Assembly (NCBI RefSeq): GCF_000568255.1
Contig: NZ_KK037166.1
Coordinates: 8,176,227-8,215,972, forward strand
Origin: Kutzneria sp. 744
Lineage (GTDB): Bacteria > Actinomycetota > Actinomycetes > Mycobacteriales > Pseudonocardiaceae
Length of the DNA: 39,746 bases
Direction: 5' to 3'
Shown here: one piece after another, positions 1 to 11,952 of the stretch
Numbering within the stretch: the stretch's first letter is position 1
How the letters are laid out: the number at the start of each line of letters is the position of its first letter
Program-made: the position numbers and the translations under genes
Notes under the pieces: generated by a model
Seen by the model: the letters and a program-made list of their open reading frames with translations, nothing else
Told to the model about the DNA's origin: nothing
Database searches by the model: none

Positions 1-1008
1 GTGGCGTTCGCGCGGGAGATCGCCGGCCGGGTCAACGCGGTCGCGGTCAGCAGCGTGTTCGCCGCCGTGGCCCCCGGGCACGAGCTGGCGGCGGCCGGGC
101 TGTTGCGAGCGGAGCTCGGTGATTCGGTGCCGATCCTGCTGTCGCACGAGATGGGCGGCTCCGGCTTGCTGGAGCGGGAGAACGCGACCGTGTTGCAGGC
201 GGCGCTGATCCGGCGGGCGTGGGGCGCGGCGCACCGCCTGCGTCGGTCGCTGGTCGACGTGGGCCTGTCGCACGCGGAGCCGTTCCTCGCCCGTAACGAC
301 GGCTCGATCATGACCGTCGACTACGCGCTCACGCGGCCGCTGCTGATGCATGGCGCCGCTGCGGCGGTTGGTGCCCGGGGTGCGGCGCTGCTGGCCGGTG
401 AGTCGGAAGCGTTGGTGGCCTTCACCAACGTGGAGGGCGAGCCGACGGCCGTGTGCTCGGTGACCGCCGGTTCGGCCGAGCTGGCCGCTGGCTCCACGGT
501 GATTGCCGGTGTGCAGACAGGTTTGCGGACCGTGGCGCTCGTGCCGACGACGCCGCCGATCGGCGGGACCGGGTGCGGCCAGGCGCAGCTGTCCGAGGCC
601 GTCGACCGGGCCAAGAGCTCGCCGCGCGACCTGCCGCTGCTGGTGATCGGCCCGGGCGCGGAGAAGCTCGTGGACACGCTGCCGGGGCCGTTGCCGGGCA
701 CCACGCTCGTGTGCTGCCCGCCGCGTGCTGATGCCGCCGCGGCGGTGGGCGTGGCGGTCGCGCCGGTCAGCGGTGAGGCCGTGCGCATGTTCAGCGCCAA
801 CAGCCCGCACGGCGACGACATCCGTCACCGCGTGATGGAGCAGGCCCGTGCCGCGGCCGTGCATGCGGGGGCGGATCCGGCCACGGTGGCGGTCACCGAC
901 GTCGAGGAATCGACGGTGCCGCATGTGAGTGAGCCCACGGTGTCGCTGCGCGCACGCGCGGAGGGACCGCCACGAGTTGGCTGGCGCCGCACGTACGAGC
1001 GCAGTTGA
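1..1008 (+). CDS. Hydantoinase/oxoprolinase family protein, 5' end outside window
   Basis: This reading frame is open from the first base and ends in TGA at 1006-1008. The segment around residues 48-70 (SHEMGG, then GLLERENATVLQAAL) matches the conserved S-x-E-x-G-x-x-x-x-x-E-x-E-N-A-T stretch of hydantoinase A/5-oxoprolinase family proteins. These are ATP-dependent or carbamoyl-type hydrolases of cyclic amides such as hydantoins and 5-oxoproline. Only about 335 residues are visible. The family is usually 500-700 residues, so the GTG at base 1 is probably an internal codon and the true start lies upstream. The substrate cannot be told from this fragment. The next gene starts 34 bases downstream on the same strand. 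Confidence 0.7.
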   Translation: MAFAREIAGRVNAVAVSSVFAAVAPGHELAAAGLLRAELGDSVPILLSHEMGGSGLLERENATVLQAALIRRAWGAAHRLRRSLVDVGLSHAEPFLARNDGSIMTVDYALTRPLLMHGAAAAVGARGAALLAGESEALVAFTNVEGEPTAVCSVTAGSAELAAGSTVIAGVQTGLRTVALVPTTPPIGGTGCGQAQLSEAVDRAKSSPRDLPLLVIGPGAEKLVDTLPGPLPGTTLVCCPPRADAAAAVGVAVAPVSGEAVRMFSANSPHGDDIRHRVMEQARAAAVHAGADPATVAVTDVEESTVPHVSEPTVSLRARAEGPPRVGWRRTYERS

Positions 1009-1042
1009 CCCGGCGCGACCGGAAATCCGGCTAGGCTGCCCT

Positions 1043-2242
1043 GTGCCTCGACGACTGCTGCGTTTGCTGGTTGCCCTTTTCGTGCTGATCTGCACGGTTA
1101 CGGCGCCGACAGCGGCCGCCGACCCGGCGGGCTGCGCTTACCGGAACGCTCCGCCCCCGCCCGTCGACTCGTCCGAGAACCCGGTCCCCGGCCAGCAGCC
1201 GCCGACCCCGCTGGCGCTGCCGTCGCAGCCCGTCGGCGGCTCTCGGATGGCCGAGTGCGGGCCGGTGATCCCGCCCGGCGCGGCCGGTGCGCCGGCCAAC
1301 CAGTTCGAGTCGTGGGTGCTGGCCGACCTGGACACCGGGCAGGTGCTCGCCGCCCAGGACCCCCACGCCCGCCAGCGTCCCGCGTCGCTGATCAAGGTGC
1401 TGCTGGCCCTGGTCGTGATGCGTGAGCTGAAGATGGACACCCTCGTCACCGGCACCTGGGACGACGCCAACCAGGACGGCACCCGCGTCGGCATGGGGCC
1501 CGAGGGCAAGTACACCAACGACCAGATCTTCCACGCGCTGCTCATGCACTCCGGCAACGACTGCGCGTACGCCTTCGCCACGCAGCTCGGCGGGGCCGAC
1601 AAGGCTGTGGCCAAGATGAACGCCCTCGCCCACAGCGTCGGCGCCCTGGACACCCGCACCGCCACGCCGTCCGGTCTCGACGGCCCAGGCATGGTGTCCT
1701 CGGCCTACGACCTGGCCTTGCTGTTCCGTCTGGCCATGCAGGACAAGCGTTTCGCCGACGCCGTGTCCACCCAGCAGATCCAGTTCCCCGGCTGGCAGGA
1801 CAAGCCCGGCTTCGTCGTCGGCAACGACAACCCGTTGCTGTACAACTACGACGGCGACCTCGGCGGCAAGACCGGCTACACCGACGACGCCCTGCACACC
1901 TACATCAACGCCGCCCAGCGAGGCGGCACCCGCATCGTCTTCGTCGGCATGCGCGGCACAATGAGCCCGGTGACGGCCATGTACTCCCAGTCCGTGCCGA
2001 TGATGAACTACGGCTTCGACCTCAAGTCCTCGAAGGCCCAGCCCGTCGGCCAGCTCGTCGACGCCGACCCCACCGCGCGGCCGGCCGTCACCACCGCCAC
2101 CCCGCCCCCGGCCGACGCCCAGCACCTGACCACCCTGCCGGACAGCCACTTCACCCTCACCGCCGCGCTGGCGGTGCTGGCCCTGCTCCTGGTCATCGCC
2201 GCCGTGATCTACGTAGGCATCCGCCGCCGCCGCATCGGCTGA
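1043..2242 (+). CDS. D-alanyl-D-alanine carboxypeptidase (PBP5/DacA-like)
   Basis: A 399-residue penicillin-binding protein that trims the terminal D-Ala of peptidoglycan stem peptides outside the membrane. The three active-site motifs are present: S-L-I-K at Ser115-Lys118, S-G-N at Ser170-Asn172, and K-T-G at Lys276. I chose GTG 1043 because it begins a good Sec signal peptide (RR-LL, then a hydrophobic run to TAAA); the frame is open further upstream to 929, but that part overlaps the previous gene and lacks signal features. A proline-rich linker (residues about 30-70) follows the signal. The C-terminus has one membrane span ending in RRRRIG, which would anchor the enzyme to the outer face of the membrane. 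Confidence 0.9.
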   Translation: MPRRLLRLLVALFVLICTVTAPTAAADPAGCAYRNAPPPPVDSSENPVPGQQPPTPLALPSQPVGGSRMAECGPVIPPGAAGAPANQFESWVLADLDTGQVLAAQDPHARQRPASLIKVLLALVVMRELKMDTLVTGTWDDANQDGTRVGMGPEGKYTNDQIFHALLMHSGNDCAYAFATQLGGADKAVAKMNALAHSVGALDTRTATPSGLDGPGMVSSAYDLALLFRLAMQDKRFADAVSTQQIQFPGWQDKPGFVVGNDNPLLYNYDGDLGGKTGYTDDALHTYINAAQRGGTRIVFVGMRGTMSPVTAMYSQSVPMMNYGFDLKSSKAQPVGQLVDADPTARPAVTTATPPPADAQHLTTLPDSHFTLTAALAVLALLLVIAAVIYVGIRRRRIG

Positions 2243-2363
2243 ACCCCCGCGAGTCACGCTCTCAGACACACCGAAATACGGTTTCGGGCAGAACAGCGCC
2301 TTCGGTCTCAGGTCTGCTCGAAACCGTATTTCGCACTGCCGGAGAGCGTGACTCGCGGGGGTT
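2242..2363. terminator. Very long nested inverted repeat between convergent genes
   Basis: The outer arms 2242-2263 and 2342-2363 are perfect 22-bp reverse complements. The inner arms 2272-2286 and 2319-2333 are perfect 15-bp reverse complements, and GCAGA at 2288-2292 pairs with TCTGC at 2313-2317. Each outer arm begins inside a stop codon (TGA at 2240-2242, and TAA read on the minus strand at 2362-2364). It probably acts as a bidirectional terminator, but it is far longer than a usual one and has no T tract. Confidence 0.75.
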
Positions 2364-2802
2364 AGATGGCTTGTAGGGCAAGGAGGGCTACGTCGTCGTG
2401 GTCGCGGCCGGCCAGCCAGTCGTCGAGGCGGTGTTCGACGTGGCGGGTGAGGTCGGCGGCGGGCATGCCGGCGCCGGCGCCGAGGGCCTCGGTGAGGCGG
2501 TGGGCGCCGTACTGCTCGCGGCCGTCGCTGCCGCCGCGGGCCTCGGTGACTCCGTCGCTGTAGAGCAGGCAGACGTCCCCGGCCGACAGGGTGACGGTGG
2601 CCTCGCCGAAGTGGGGATCGGGCAGCACACCGACGAGGGTGCCGGGCACGGCGATCTCCTCGACGACGCCGGAGGCGCGCAGCACGAGCGGCGAGGGATG
2701 GCCGCCGGAGGCCAGGCGCACCCGGACGGCGCCGGAGTCGAGGCGTTCCAGCGCGCCGGCTTGTCGAGTCAGATGGCTGTACCTGAGCTGGACTGGGGCC
2801 AA
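2362..2802 (-). pseudogene. SpoIIE-family phosphatase, detached C-terminal fragment
   Basis: Residues from about 17 onward are the C-terminal half of a SpoIIE/PP2C-type serine phosphatase domain: RLASGGHPSPLVLR, then DVCLLYSDGVTEARG (the metal-binding Asp-Gly pair) and a closing DDVALLALQ. The first 12-15 residues do not fit the family and come from the foreign-looking segment 2768-3142. The rest of the gene is at 3066-4313 on the same strand. The two pieces read as one phosphatase gene whose middle, roughly 25-30 residues, is missing and replaced. A start codon here is probably fortuitous. SpoIIE-type phosphatases dephosphorylate anti-sigma-factor antagonists in stress and development pathways. 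Confidence 0.75.
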
Positions 2803-3142
2803 TCCGTGTCCAGCACATGGAGCTATACGACGGCCTGGAGGTTAAAGCGACCCCGTCTTTCTATGTGTTATCTGGGCCACGTGCTTTCCTTGCAAGTCAC
2901 CATAAACAGAGATGGGCTCGGGCGATCGTTCAAGGTCCCCATGCAGAGATCTCCAGTGATGGCACCGTACTGGTACCACCCTGGGGCTTCCGCTCCAATC
3001 GTCACTAAGCGGATAGGACATCATTACGGTTCGCAAAGCTAGCGAAACATAAGTCAGCGACCACACTACGCGCCCGTACTCAGCATGCAATTAGCTAAGG
3101 AAAGCCCTGAATTTGTGCCATACAGAACAGGCGGCCGAGGAC
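2768..3142. other. Low-GC foreign-looking segment interrupting the SpoIIE gene
   Basis: About 375 bp of roughly 50% GC in a 70% GC window. It carries stops in all useful frames and no recognisable protein, inverted terminal repeats or target-site duplication. Both junctions fall inside the conserved SpoIIE domain. I see no insertion sequence. Short open frames exist (for example 2817-3008), but none has codon use like its neighbours. It may be a decayed insertion or an assembly or gap-filling error. Confidence 0.6.
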
Positions 3143-4313
3143 GGTGCAGCAGCTTCGTGGGCTCGGTCTCGACCGGCCGAAGCGCCTCGACGGTGTGCCG
3201 GATACGGCCGGCCAGGGTCGCCGCCTCGACGCCGTTGCCGCAGACGTCGCCCAGCAGGAACAGGGCCCGGCCGTCGGAATCCGGGTACACGTCGTAGAAA
3301 TCGCCGCCGACCCGGATGCCGCTGTGCGCCGGCCGGTAGCACGCCGACCACACGATGCCGGGCACCTCGGGCAGCGGCGAGGGCAGCAGGCTGGACTCCA
3401 GGGCCTCGGTGGCCCGGGCCTGTTCGCTGAACGAGTGCGCGGAACTCAGCGCGGCGGCCGCCCGTCCGGCGTAGTCGCGGACGATGTCCAGTTGTTCGTC
3501 ACGAGAATCGTTGCTGGCCAACACCAACGCGCCGGCGTCGAGCCCCTCGTGCCGCAGCGGCACCACGACCACGCTGCCGGGATCGCCGAAATCGGGCTCC
3601 AGCAACCAGTCCAGCCGCGCGCCGGGCACGGGCTGCCCGGGCAGGGGCTTGGTCGCCGAACCCGAGAAAGCCTCGGCCAGCGACGTCACGGAGCGGAGCA
3701 CGTGCTGGCCCATGCGACCGTGCTCGGTGTCGCCGCCGCGGCTGTACCGCCACCACTCGACCCGGCCGCGCTTGGCCGGCAGCACCACGGCGCAGCAGTC
3801 GGCCAGCGTCGGCACGGCCAGCTGCACGATGCTGCGCAGAGTCTGGTCCCGGCGCAGGGAACTGCCCAGCAGCCGGCTGCTGTTGACCAGAAACCGTGCC
3901 TGCGCGCACTTTTCGCACCACGGCTCGGCCGGCTCGGCCGAATCACCCTGCCAGGCCACGTGGTCTTCGTCCAATCGGGTGGGAATCCACCGCCATGGCA
4001 CGCCCTGGCAGGTCGTCTCGACCTCGTTCTGCTCCGAACCGGTGAATCCGGCCACACCGGCCAATTCGACGCCGGGCCGCAGATCGGGGAACAGCTCCGC
4101 CGCACGGCGGCTCACCACCCGCACCAGGCGGCGGCCGTCGTGCACCACCACCGCCTTGTCGGCAGTGTCCAGCAGCGCCTGCCACACGGCGGCGTCGACG
4201 GTTTCCTGCCTGCTCAGGGGTATTCCGTCCACCCTCGTTCCGGTCGGTGCCGATCTGGTCGCGACCCATCTGGCCGGCTCGGGAATCCCGGGTGCGGAGT
4301 GCCGGTCGACCAC
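3066..4313 (-). CDS. GAF/SpoIIE-type serine phosphatase, interrupted before its C-terminus
   Basis: GTG 4313 follows a GGAGG about 7 bases upstream. Residues about 35-125 look like a PAS-like sensor, and residues about 145-300 like a GAF domain (SSRLLGSSLRRDQTLRSIVQLAVPTLADCCAVVL). A SpoIIE phosphatase domain starts at ESSLLPSPLPEVPG and includes VGGDFYDVYP and LLGDVCGNGVEAA, the metal-binding Asp motifs. After TKLLHR (about base 3142) the sequence leaves the family and ends in about 25 unrelated residues. The true C-terminal half lies at 2362-2767. As written, the enzyme would lack half its catalytic domain. It is divergent from the hybrid kinase at 4452, so the two may have formed one signalling unit. 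Confidence 0.8.
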   Translation of the reverse strand: MVDRHSAPGIPEPARWVATRSAPTGTRVDGIPLSRQETVDAAVWQALLDTADKAVVVHDGRRLVRVVSRRAAELFPDLRPGVELAGVAGFTGSEQNEVETTCQGVPWRWIPTRLDEDHVAWQGDSAEPAEPWCEKCAQARFLVNSSRLLGSSLRRDQTLRSIVQLAVPTLADCCAVVLPAKRGRVEWWRYSRGGDTEHGRMGQHVLRSVTSLAEAFSGSATKPLPGQPVPGARLDWLLEPDFGDPGSVVVVPLRHEGLDAGALVLASNDSRDEQLDIVRDYAGRAAAALSSAHSFSEQARATEALESSLLPSPLPEVPGIVWSACYRPAHSGIRVGGDFYDVYPDSDGRALFLLGDVCGNGVEAATLAGRIRHTVEALRPVETEPTKLLHRPRPPVLYGTNSGLSLANCMLSTGA

Positions 4314-4451
4314 CGCGCCACCTCCAGACTCCTGGCCGGTTTGCTTTCCAGACTAGCCCGGCGCACTCGGCTGCTCACCATTGCTCGTCTCATGGCAGGC
4401 TAGCGGTCACCGACACGCTAAACGATGGCAGCCGATTCGAGGGAGGCCGAG

Positions 4452-8543
<4,092 letters not shown>

Positions 8544-8574
8544 CAGCCGCTGCCGCGGTGCCTAGGGTCGTGGC

Positions 8575-9105
8575 GTGGGCGCCAGCCGGCCGGTCTTGCT
8601 GCTGGACGTGGACGGGCCGCTGAACCCGTACATGGCCAAGGCCCACCGGCGGCCGGTCGGTTACACCACGTATCGGACCAAACCCAGAACGTGGATCGCC
8701 GCCAACCGGCACCGGCCCGAGGCCTTCGTGCGGCCGCTGCGGGTGTGGCTCAACGTCACGCACGGGGAGCGGCTGATGGGGCTGCCCTACGAGCTCGTGT
8801 GGGCCACGACCTGGAAGGACGAGGCCAACGAGTGGATCGGGCCGCCGCTGCACCTGCCCGAGCTGCCCTGGCTGGACTGGCCCCTTGAGCACTTCGAGGA
8901 CCCCGCCGGCATCCACTGGAAGACCCGGCACATCGTCGACTGGGCCGCCGGGCGGCCGTTCGCCTGGGTCGACGACGAGATCACGCCGGCCGACCGGGAG
9001 TGGGTCGCCACGCACCACGAGGGCCAGGCCCTGCTGCACTGGGTCGACCCCCGCCTCGGCCTGCGCGACGAGGACTTCGAGGCTTTGCGCCAGTGGGCGG
9101 CCTGA
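8575..9105 (+). CDS. HAD-like domain protein
   Basis: A 176-residue soluble protein starting at GTG 8575, 31 bases after the hybrid kinase. The N-terminus has the HAD nucleophile motif LLLDVDGPLNP (Asp11, Asp13), and a later FAWVDDEIT resembles the acidic motif IV. The whole resembles the small HAD proteins grouped with 'Swiss-army-knife' RNA-repair HAD domains, a family assignment made from memory of the pattern. Its substrate is unknown. It may be cotranscribed with the kinase, but nothing shows a shared function. The native stop TGA at 9103-9105 seems intact, although the DNA just downstream becomes unusual. Confidence 0.7.
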   Translation: MGASRPVLLLDVDGPLNPYMAKAHRRPVGYTTYRTKPRTWIAANRHRPEAFVRPLRVWLNVTHGERLMGLPYELVWATTWKDEANEWIGPPLHLPELPWLDWPLEHFEDPAGIHWKTRHIVDWAAGRPFAWVDDEITPADREWVATHHEGQALLHWVDPRLGLRDEDFEALRQWAA

Positions 9106-9337
9106 TGCGGTGGTTCTGATGCAGGGAAGACGAGCTGGGCGAGCCCGACGCCCGTGCGTGATACAACCGCACGTGCAAATGGGGAATGCTCTTATGCAAA
9201 GCTAGCAACGAACCGCGTAGTCTAGGGACGCCGCACTCTCAGCTTGATTTGTGACGCTGTATCAGGCCAATCTGGTGCCAACCTTGTCGTCTAGGACACT
9301 CCGTTACGATGACGACTTTGGGCACCGCTAACCCCAA
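9106..9337. other. Second low-GC foreign-looking segment, cutting into the FKBP gene
   Basis: From roughly 9120 to 9337 the base composition drops to near 50% GC, with no recognisable coding on either strand. At about 9337 it replaces the last 20 or so native codons of the minus-strand FKBP gene. It shares the 11-mer GCAAAGCTAGC (near 9195) with the segment at 2768-3142 (near 3033), but I see no other similarity. Confidence 0.5.
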
Positions 9338-9649
9338 GGCGCCGCGGTCGCCGTAGCCCAGGTGCGGCGGGATGACCAGCTTGCGTCGGCCGCCGACCTT
9401 CATGCCGGCCACGCCGCGGTCCCAGCCGGCGATGACGCGGCCGCCGCCCAGCGGGAACTGGAACGCCTCGCCGCGGTCCCAGGACGCGTCGAACTGCTCA
9501 CCGGTCGAGTGCGAGACACCGACGTAGTGCACGTTCACCAGCTGGCCGGCCGCGGCCTCCGGACCCTCACCCACGGTGATGTCCTCGATGACCAGGTCGG
9601 CCGGGGCGTCGCCGTCGTACGGTTCGACAAGGGGCTTTTCCAGCGCCAT
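9239..9649 (-). CDS. FKBP-type peptidyl-prolyl isomerase with replaced C-terminus
   Basis: Residues 1-104 are a cytosolic FKBP: VNVHYVGV, GEQFDASWDRG, FPLGGGRVIAGWDRGVAGMKVGGRR and LVIPPHLGYGDRGA. These proteins catalyse cis-trans isomerisation of Xaa-Pro bonds. After Ala104 (base about 9338) the expected ending (a short IPP/GETLIFVVDLL-type strand, total about 124 residues) is missing. Thirty-two unrelated residues ending in QRHKSS follow. The last beta strand completes the FKBP fold, so the protein as written would probably not fold. GAGGAG lies about 10 bases before ATG 9649. An assembly error at about 9337 is as likely as a true mutation. Confidence 0.8.
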   Translation of the reverse strand: MALEKPLVEPYDGDAPADLVIEDITVGEGPEAAAGQLVNVHYVGVSHSTGEQFDASWDRGEAFQFPLGGGRVIAGWDRGVAGMKVGGRRKLVIPPHLGYGDRGALGLAVPKVVIVTECPRRQGWHQIGLIQRHKSS

Positions 9650-9694
9650 GGCGGAGCTCTCCTCACATGTTTCAGGTGCGCTCCACCCTATCGG

Positions 9695-10096
9695 TCACCG
9701 GGTCAGCCACTGCACGTCCCGCAGCCAGGGCAGGGTGATGATCAGGATCACCATCAGCAGCACCACGGCCCCGACGACGCTCAGCTGGCGGCGCATCAGC
9801 AGCTCGCCCGAGCGGTGCGTGTTCCGCGCCGGCTCCTCGTCGCGGATCTCCACCGCCCGCTCCGGCCGGAGGCCCGTGGTCAGCCAGAACACCAGGCCCA
9901 TGATCGCCGCGAGGCCCATCACCAGGTCCCCGACGGGCCCGCCGAACGCCACGAAGGCGAGGCCCACGACCGGCACGGCCAGATAAGCCACTGCCAGCGG
10001 CTGTTTCGGCGGCGGCAGCGTCAGCCAGACCCGGATCGCCGCGCCGCCCCAGAGGACGACCGTGGCCACCGTGAGCATGAAGACCAGCGTTGGCAT
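9695..10096 (-). CDS. Small four-span membrane protein, unknown function
   Basis: A 133-residue protein with four predicted membrane spans (residues about 2-26, 38-58, 62-84 and 112-132) and a charged loop (RPERAVEIRDEEPARNTHRSGE) between spans 3 and 4. I do not recognise the family. ATG 10096 is preferred to the upstream start at 10120 because GAGGGGG lies 8 bases before it. It sits 45 bases upstream of the FKBP gene on the same strand, so the two may be cotranscribed. No active-site or ligand motif is visible. Confidence 0.6.
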   Translation of the reverse strand: MPTLVFMLTVATVVLWGGAAIRVWLTLPPPKQPLAVAYLAVPVVGLAFVAFGGPVGDLVMGLAAIMGLVFWLTTGLRPERAVEIRDEEPARNTHRSGELLMRRQLSVVGAVVLLMVILIITLPWLRDVQWLTR

Positions 10097-10172
10097 GGCG
10101 CCACCCCCTCGGTCGACCATACGACGATCCGCCGCCGGTCAGGAGTGGTCGGAAGCGGTATTGCCGGTCAGT

Positions 10173-10802
10173 TCACCGCAGCAACCCCCGGGCGAAGGCC
10201 GTGGCCACGGCCGCCGCGCGGTCGGAGACGCCGAGCTTGGCGTAGAGGTGCAGCAGGTGGGTCTTGACCGTGGCCTCGCTGATGAACAGCTTGGCGGCGG
10301 CCTCGCGGTTGGTCGCGCCCTTGGCGATCAGGCCCAGGACCTCCAGCTCACGCTTGCTGAGGTCGTCCTTGGCCGGGGCGCGGACCTGGCCGAGCAGCTT
10401 GGTCGCCACGGTGGGGGACAGCACCGCCTCGCCGCGGGCGGCGGCGCGCACCGCGCGGAGCAGCTCGGCCCGCGGCGTGTCCTTGAGCAGGTAGCCCGTG
10501 GCTCCCGCCTCGACGGCCGGCAGCACGTCGCTGTCGGTGTCGTAAGTGGTGAGGACCAGGACCCTGGCCCGCACTGCTAGCGCCGCTAGCTTTCGTATCG
10601 CCGCTACGCCGTCCATACCGGGCATGCGGAGGTCCATCAGCACCACATCCGGGTCCAGGGCCTGGGCATAGGCCACCGCCTCGGCCCCGTCGGCCGCTTC
10701 CCCGACCACCTCGAACTCGGGATCGCCGGCGAACATGCCGAGCAGCCCGTTGCGCACCACCGGGTGGTCGTCGACGATCAGCAGCCGGATCGGGTCACTC
10801 AC
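10173..10802 (-). CDS. NarL/FixJ-family response regulator
   Basis: A 209-residue DNA-binding regulator. The receiver domain has DD at 11-12, phospho-acceptor Asp57 (VVLMDLRMPGMDG) and the switch Lys in YLLKD. A LuxR-type helix-turn-helix follows (LSKRELEVLGLIAKGATNREAAAKLFISEATVKTHL is split by families into the usual recognition helix). GTG 10802 overlaps the last codons of the kinase gene (TGA at 10795-10797), so translation is probably coupled. It is the last gene of the operon ATPase, small ORF, permease, kinase, regulator, and most likely controls that exporter. The gene contains one of the CTAGC-N3-GCTAG palindromes (10577). Confidence 0.9.
   Translation of the reverse strand: MSDPIRLLIVDDHPVVRNGLLGMFAGDPEFEVVGEAADGAEAVAYAQALDPDVVLMDLRMPGMDGVAAIRKLAALAVRARVLVLTTYDTDSDVLPAVEAGATGYLLKDTPRAELLRAVRAAARGEAVLSPTVATKLLGQVRAPAKDDLSKRELEVLGLIAKGATNREAAAKLFISEATVKTHLLHLYAKLGVSDRAAAVATAFARGLLR
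10577..10589. repeat. CTAGC-N3-GCTAG palindrome, site 1 (in response regulator)
   Basis: CTAGCGCCGCTAG. The flanks make it a 15-bp GCTAGC-GCC-GCTAGC. On the coding strand it reads as CTA GCG GCG CTA (Leu-Ala-Ala-Leu) with two rare CTA codons. Confidence 0.8.
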
Positions 10803-11946
10803 CGGGCACACTCGCCGAGATCGCCGTGCCGCCGCCCGGCTCCGACTCGACGGCCAGGGCCCCGCCGACGCCGTCCAGCCGCTGTCGCATGATGGTCAAC
10901 CCGAATCCTCCGCTCGGCCCCGCTGCCGCGGCGGTCGCCCCGGACCACTCATCCCGGTCGTTGACGAAGCCGCGGCCGTCGTCGCGGACGTCGAGCACCA
11001 CCTGGTCGTCCAAATAGGACAATGTCACCCCGACCCGGGAGGCCTTGGCGTGCTTGGCGATGTTGGCCAGCGCCTCCTGGGCCACCCGGAACAGGGCCAC
11101 CTCCCGGTCGGGCGTCACGGGCCGCGGCTCGCCCTCCGTCGACATTGTCGCCGGCACGCCGCTGTCCCGCGACCAGCCCTGCGCCAGTTCCGCCACCGCG
11201 TCGACCAATCTGTTGCCCTCCAACGGTTCCGGCCGCAGCGCCTGCACGGATCGGCGCGCCTGGGTGAGGCTCTCCCGAGCCAGCCGGGTCGCCCGCTCCA
11301 CGTGCGAGTGGTCGCCGGTCTGTTCGGCGGCCTGCAACTGGGTGATGATGCCGGCCAGGCCCTGGGCCAGCGTGTCGTGGATCTCCCGGGCCATCCGCTG
11401 CCGCTCGTCCAGCACGCCGGCCTCCCTGGCCTGCACGAGCAGCTGTTCGTGCAGGCCGGTGTTCTCGGCCAGCGCCGCGGCCAGCTCCTCGCTGGTGCGC
11501 TGGTGCTTCTCGGTCTGCCGGCCCACCGCGACGCCGGCCCACACCATCGGCACCATCACGTTGACCAGCACCACCCAGCTCGGCGAGTCCGGCCCCTGCA
11601 CCAGCACGGTCAGCGCGGTCTGGGCGCCGAAACCGACGGCGATCCAGCGCGGCGGCAGCAGCCCGAGCGCCTGCCCGAAGCCGATGGCGCCGAACACCGA
11701 GTACCAGGAGTTGGCCCACACCAGCGCGACGATCAGCGCCAGCAACACGACGTAGTACAGGACCCGCTGCCGTGGCAGGCCCCGCACCGTCCACAACAGC
11801 CACAGCGCCGCCGCCCCGGCCAGCGCGAGCGTGACCGGGACGGACTGGTGCGTGTCGTTCATCGGCACGGTCAGCGCGAGCAGCGTGGAGACGGCCAGCA
11901 GGGCGTAACTGCTCACCCGGAAGATCAGCCGGTCGTTCTCGGTCAT
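10795..11946 (-). CDS. DesK/NarX-type sensor histidine kinase
   Basis: A 383-residue membrane kinase. Several membrane spans fill residues about 10-145 with almost no extracellular loop, as in intramembrane-sensing kinases next to ABC exporters. A coiled coil leads into a HisKA_3 dimerisation helix with phospho-acceptor His190 (MAREIHDTLAQG). The HATPase domain shows the N box (ALANIAKHA) and the G box (VRDDGRGF). ATG 11946 lies 6 bases after the permease stop, and the end overlaps the regulator start by 8 bases. The kinase probably senses membrane state or transporter activity and phosphorylates the regulator at 10173-10802. Confidence 0.9.
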   Translation of the reverse strand: MTENDRLIFRVSSYALLAVSTLLALTVPMNDTHQSVPVTLALAGAAALWLLWTVRGLPRQRVLYYVVLLALIVALVWANSWYSVFGAIGFGQALGLLPPRWIAVGFGAQTALTVLVQGPDSPSWVVLVNVMVPMVWAGVAVGRQTEKHQRTSEELAAALAENTGLHEQLLVQAREAGVLDERQRMAREIHDTLAQGLAGIITQLQAAEQTGDHSHVERATRLARESLTQARRSVQALRPEPLEGNRLVDAVAELAQGWSRDSGVPATMSTEGEPRPVTPDREVALFRVAQEALANIAKHAKASRVGVTLSYLDDQVVLDVRDDGRGFVNDRDEWSGATAAAAGPSGGFGLTIMRQRLDGVGGALAVESEPGGGTAISASVPGE

Positions 11947-11952
11947 GGCGCG

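Noticed and set aside
929-1042. Upstream extension of the carboxypeptidase frame
   Set aside because: It overlaps the hydantoinase gene and would bury the signal peptide. GTG 1043 fits better.
2817-3008. 63-codon ORF in the low-GC island (MELYDGLEVKAT...)
   Set aside because: No ribosome site, no known family and codon use unlike the neighbours. It arises by chance in low-stop DNA.
9106-9240. Possible tRNA or small RNA in the gap before the FKBP gene
   Set aside because: No cloverleaf arms, no T-loop GTTCGA-type motif and no terminator could be found.
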